Assembly: GCA_021199305.1 (NCBI GenBank)
Contig: JAJQIH010000036.1
Span: 1-55,619 of the forward strand
Reading direction: 5' to 3'
Source: Ruminococcus sp.
Lineage (GTDB): Bacteria > Bacillota > Clostridia > Oscillospirales > Ruminococcaceae
Length of the DNA stretch: 55,619 bases
Positions 53,486 to 55,619 of the stretch are shown in pieces; the stretch's first letter is position 1, and every line of letters begins with the position of its first letter. The position numbers and the translations under genes were made by a program. The notes beneath the pieces were generated by a model that made no database searches, had not been told where the DNA came from, and was given only the letters and a program-made list of their open reading frames with translations.

Positions 53486-53518
53486 AAATGGCTATCTGAT
53501 TTATTCGGATAGCCATTG
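53486..53518 (+). terminator. Hairpin between the penicillin-binding protein and methyltransferase genes
   Basis: AATGGCTATC pairs perfectly with GATAGCCATT around an 11-base loop. Only a weak T-rich stretch interrupted by the next ribosome binding site follows, so it may be an inefficient terminator or an element that controls translation of the methyltransferase. Confidence 0.5.
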
Positions 53519-53530
53519 TTGAGGTTTAAT

Positions 53531-54637
53531 ATGAAAATTGTATGTCCATGCCTTTTCGGGCTAGAAAGCGTTCTTTCTTACGAGGTTAAAAAGATAGGCG
53601 GAGAAAATGTAGTCGTCTGTGACGGAAGAGTTTCCTTTGAGGGCGGCTATGAAATGGTCGCAAGAGCAAATTTGTGCCTTTCTACCGCCGAACGAGTTTT
53701 AATTGAGCTTGGAAACTTTCACGTCGAAAGCTTCGAGGAGCTTTATCAGGGAGTCAAAGCACTTCCGCTTGAAAACTTTATCGGTAAGAACGATGCTTTT
53801 CCCGTTAAGGGACACAGCATAAATTCAAAGCTCCACAGCGTTCCCGATTGCCAGAGAATTATCAAAAAGGCGGCAGTCGAGCGCTTGAAGAGCGTTTACG
53901 GAGTTTCGTGGTTTGAGGAAAGCGGCGACACCTATCAGATTCAGTTTAATATACTTCGTGACGAAGCTTCAATCTGCCTTGATACGACTGGAATTTCGCT
54001 TCACAAGCGAGGCTACCGCAGAAATTCAAACGATGCGCCAATCAAGGAAACGCTTGCTGCTGGAATTGTTGACTTCGCGAGGGTCAGAAGCTCAAGCGTT
54101 GTTGTCGACCCGATGTGCGGTTCAGGAACCTTTCTTATAGAGTCGGCTTACAAGGCGCTTAACGTTGCCGTCGGAATAAGAAGAAGCTTTGCCGCTGAAA
54201 AATGGGGCAGTATGAATAAAGACTTCTGGAAGACGGAGCGTGACAAGGCGCTTTCTTCAATAGATAAGACAGGGGAATTTAAGGCTTTAGGCTTTGATGT
54301 TGACGATATGTGCGTTGACCTTAGTCAGACTAACGCTAAAAAGGCGGGAGTATTTTCAAAGGTTACCGTCAGGCAGCAGGATATTGCCAGATTCAAGCCG
54401 ATAAAAAACAGCATTACAATCTGCAACCCGCCATACGGTGAAAGATTGCTTGATATAAAAAGCGCAGAAAAGCTGTACAAGATAATGGGGGAGCGGCTTC
54501 GTCCTGACAAGGATAATCCGTGCTATATAATTTCGCCGCACGAGGAATTTGAAAAATTCTTCGGCAAGAAGGCTGACAAACGCAGAAAGCTTTACAATGG
54601 AATGATAAAGTGCCAGCTTTTTATGTACTTTAAATAG
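53531..54637 (+). CDS. THUMP-domain class I SAM-dependent RNA methyltransferase (YpsC/RlmL-like)
   Basis: This 368-residue protein has an N-terminal ferredoxin-like plus THUMP RNA-binding region (about 1-155) and a Rossmann methyltransferase domain with VVDPMCGSGTFLIESAY and the N2-guanine-type catalytic motif ICNPPYGERL. This architecture matches RlmL, which makes m2G2445 in 23S rRNA, and B. subtilis YpsC. The ATG at 53531 has GAGG six bases upstream; an earlier in-frame TTG overlaps the hairpin and is less likely. Confidence 0.92.
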   Translation: MKIVCPCLFGLESVLSYEVKKIGGENVVVCDGRVSFEGGYEMVARANLCLSTAERVLIELGNFHVESFEELYQGVKALPLENFIGKNDAFPVKGHSINSKLHSVPDCQRIIKKAAVERLKSVYGVSWFEESGDTYQIQFNILRDEASICLDTTGISLHKRGYRRNSNDAPIKETLAAGIVDFARVRSSSVVVDPMCGSGTFLIESAYKALNVAVGIRRSFAAEKWGSMNKDFWKTERDKALSSIDKTGEFKALGFDVDDMCVDLSQTNAKKAGVFSKVTVRQQDIARFKPIKNSITICNPPYGERLLDIKSAEKLYKIMGERLRPDKDNPCYIISPHEEFEKFFGKKADKRRKLYNGMIKCQLFMYFK

Positions 54638-54647
54638 GGGGATTTTT

Positions 54648-55529
54648 ATGTTCGAGGTAGCAAGAAAGAATGAAATTGCAAAGGTCCTGCTTACAATTCT
54701 GGGCGGCTTTTTGTATTCAGCAGGGGTAAATTTGTTTATAGTTCCTCACTCACTATACACAGGAGGACTTGTCGGAGTCTGCCAGATTATAAGAACCTTT
54801 CTGGTTGACTTTTTGAAGCTTCCGATTGAAAACATTGACATTTCAGGTATACTGTACTTTATTCTTAACGTGCCAATTTTTCTTATCGCTTACAAGTATA
54901 TCGGCAAGCGTTTTATCTTTAAAACCGCAATAGCAGCCATTACTATGACTATTGCCTTGTCAGTTCTGGTGATTGACGGCAAGCCGCTTGTCGAGGACAC
55001 GCTTACATCTTGTATAATCGGAGCTATAGTTTCGGGCTTCGGCACAGGAATAATCTTCACAATGACAGCCTCAGGCGGCGGACTTGATATTATAGCGCTT
55101 ATGTGCTCAAAGAAGTATAAAACACTCTCCTTTGGAAAGGTAAACATAGCGATAAATCTGTGCATTTATGCTATATGCCTTGTAACCTTTAATGCGTCTG
55201 TTGTTATCTATTCGGTAATTTATACAGTCTTTTATTCGCTGGTTGTGGACAGACTTCACCAGCAAAATATAAGCGTTCAGACTCTCGTCTTTACAAAGGG
55301 CGACGCCAAGAAAATCGAAGCAGAAATTTTTAATTCTCTCGGTCGGGGAGTAACCTGCTGGGACGGAACGGGCGGCTTTACCGACGAGCATACAACCGTT
55401 CTTTGCGTCTGTCTTTCAAAGTATGAAATGCCAGACCTTAAAAAGATAGTTTACTCTGTCGACGAGGGAGCTTTTATAATTGAAAACGAAGGCGTAAAGG
55501 TTGAGGGGAACTTTTTAAAGAAGCTGTAA
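54648..55529 (+). CDS. YitT family membrane protein
   Basis: This 293-residue protein has five to six hydrophobic segments in the N-terminal YitT/DUF161 part (ILGGFLYSAGVNLFIVPHSLYTGGLVGV, TASGGGLDIIALM) and a C-terminal DUF2179 domain of about 80 residues (GRGVTCWDGTGGFT, LCVCLSKYEMPDLKKIVYSVDEGAFI). The cellular role of the family is unknown. It follows the methyltransferase by ten bases with a GGGGGA ribosome binding site. Confidence 0.9.
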   Translation: MFEVARKNEIAKVLLTILGGFLYSAGVNLFIVPHSLYTGGLVGVCQIIRTFLVDFLKLPIENIDISGILYFILNVPIFLIAYKYIGKRFIFKTAIAAITMTIALSVLVIDGKPLVEDTLTSCIIGAIVSGFGTGIIFTMTASGGGLDIIALMCSKKYKTLSFGKVNIAINLCIYAICLVTFNASVVIYSVIYTVFYSLVVDRLHQQNISVQTLVFTKGDAKKIEAEIFNSLGRGVTCWDGTGGFTDEHTTVLCVCLSKYEMPDLKKIVYSVDEGAFIIENEGVKVEGNFLKKL

Positions 55530-55569
55530 GAAACTGCCAAAATGTTTTGCAAAATACTTTGTTTTGTTA

Positions 55570-55578
55570 TGTTACAAT
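55570..55578 (+). promoter_or_regulatory. Possible extended -10 promoter at the window end
   Basis: TGT-TACAAT fits an extended -10 element. No good -35 box lies at 16-18 bases. It may drive a gene beyond the window. Confidence 0.3.
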
Positions 55579-55619
55579 AGATAGTTGACAGAAAAAGAAG
55601 AAAAACAACTCCAAATATG

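Noticed and set aside
55547-55619. A gene start at the final ATG of the window
   Set aside because: No ribosome binding site precedes it and there is no coding sequence to judge.

Overview
The window is ordinary chromosomal DNA of a low-to-middle GC Firmicute. It is most likely a Clostridia member of the Oscillospiraceae/Ruminococcus type. This is inferred from the hprK-PHP-murB-rapZ-whiA-dnaE gene order, the IspH-ribosomal protein S1 fusion, homologues of Bacillus subtilis YmfF/YmfH, TepA/YlzJ and FtsK/SpoIIIE, strong AGGAGG-type ribosome binding sites, and sigma-A-like promoters. I find 48 protein genes. I see no rRNA, tRNA, CRISPR array, insertion sequence or prophage.

Layout. 0.1-2.0 kb (+): a membrane acyltransferase and a Fic protein with an altered active-site motif. 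2.1-7.3 kb (-): a divergent PRPP synthetase, then a complete spermidine/putrescine transporter (potA-B-C-D) with its own promoter. 7.3-7.9 kb: a non-coding leader with two copies of a 39-base repeat and several hairpins. 7.9-26.5 kb (+): a long run of genes in one direction comprising murD, two M42 peptidases, a GNAT, a YnbB-like PLP enzyme, hprK, a PHP phosphatase, murB, rapZ, whiA, a small membrane protein, dnaE, ymfF, ymfH, lgt and folD. 26.5-29.3 kb (+): rpsO and pnp, each with leader and terminator structures. 29.3-32.6 kb (+): a small unknown membrane protein, recD2 and comF. 32.7-34.4 kb (+): gamma and beta subunits of a sodium-pumping decarboxylase. 34.5-35.1 kb (+): a YfbR-type nucleotidase.

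35.1-39.7 kb (-): acnA, an unknown membrane protein, icd and rex form one apparent operon. Its promoter overlaps an 18-base near-perfect Rex operator. 40.0-51.1 kb (+): tepA, a YlzJ-like gene, uppP, ftsK, a ComEC-like metallo-beta-lactamase protein, a DUF3006 protein, a MurR/RpiR regulator, an HI0933-like flavoprotein, a cmk-plsC fusion and an ispH-rpsA fusion. 51.2-55.5 kb (+): a class A penicillin-binding protein, a THUMP-domain RNA methyltransferase and a YitT protein.

Functionally the window is dominated by housekeeping: cell wall synthesis (murD, murB, uppP, pbp, lgt), replication, repair and chromosome handling (dnaE, recD2, ftsK, comF), RNA and translation (rpsO, pnp, S1, YmfF/YmfH/YnbB), carbon and redox control (hprK, rapZ, rex, icd, acnA) and polyamine uptake. 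The best new leads are regulatory and architectural: the predicted Rex autoregulatory loop on the acn-icd-rex operon, the repeat-bearing murD leader, a leader with competing hairpins before the 110-residue gene, a PotD predicted to be anchored at both ends, and the cmk-plsC fusion. I did not see an obvious new defence or biosynthetic island.
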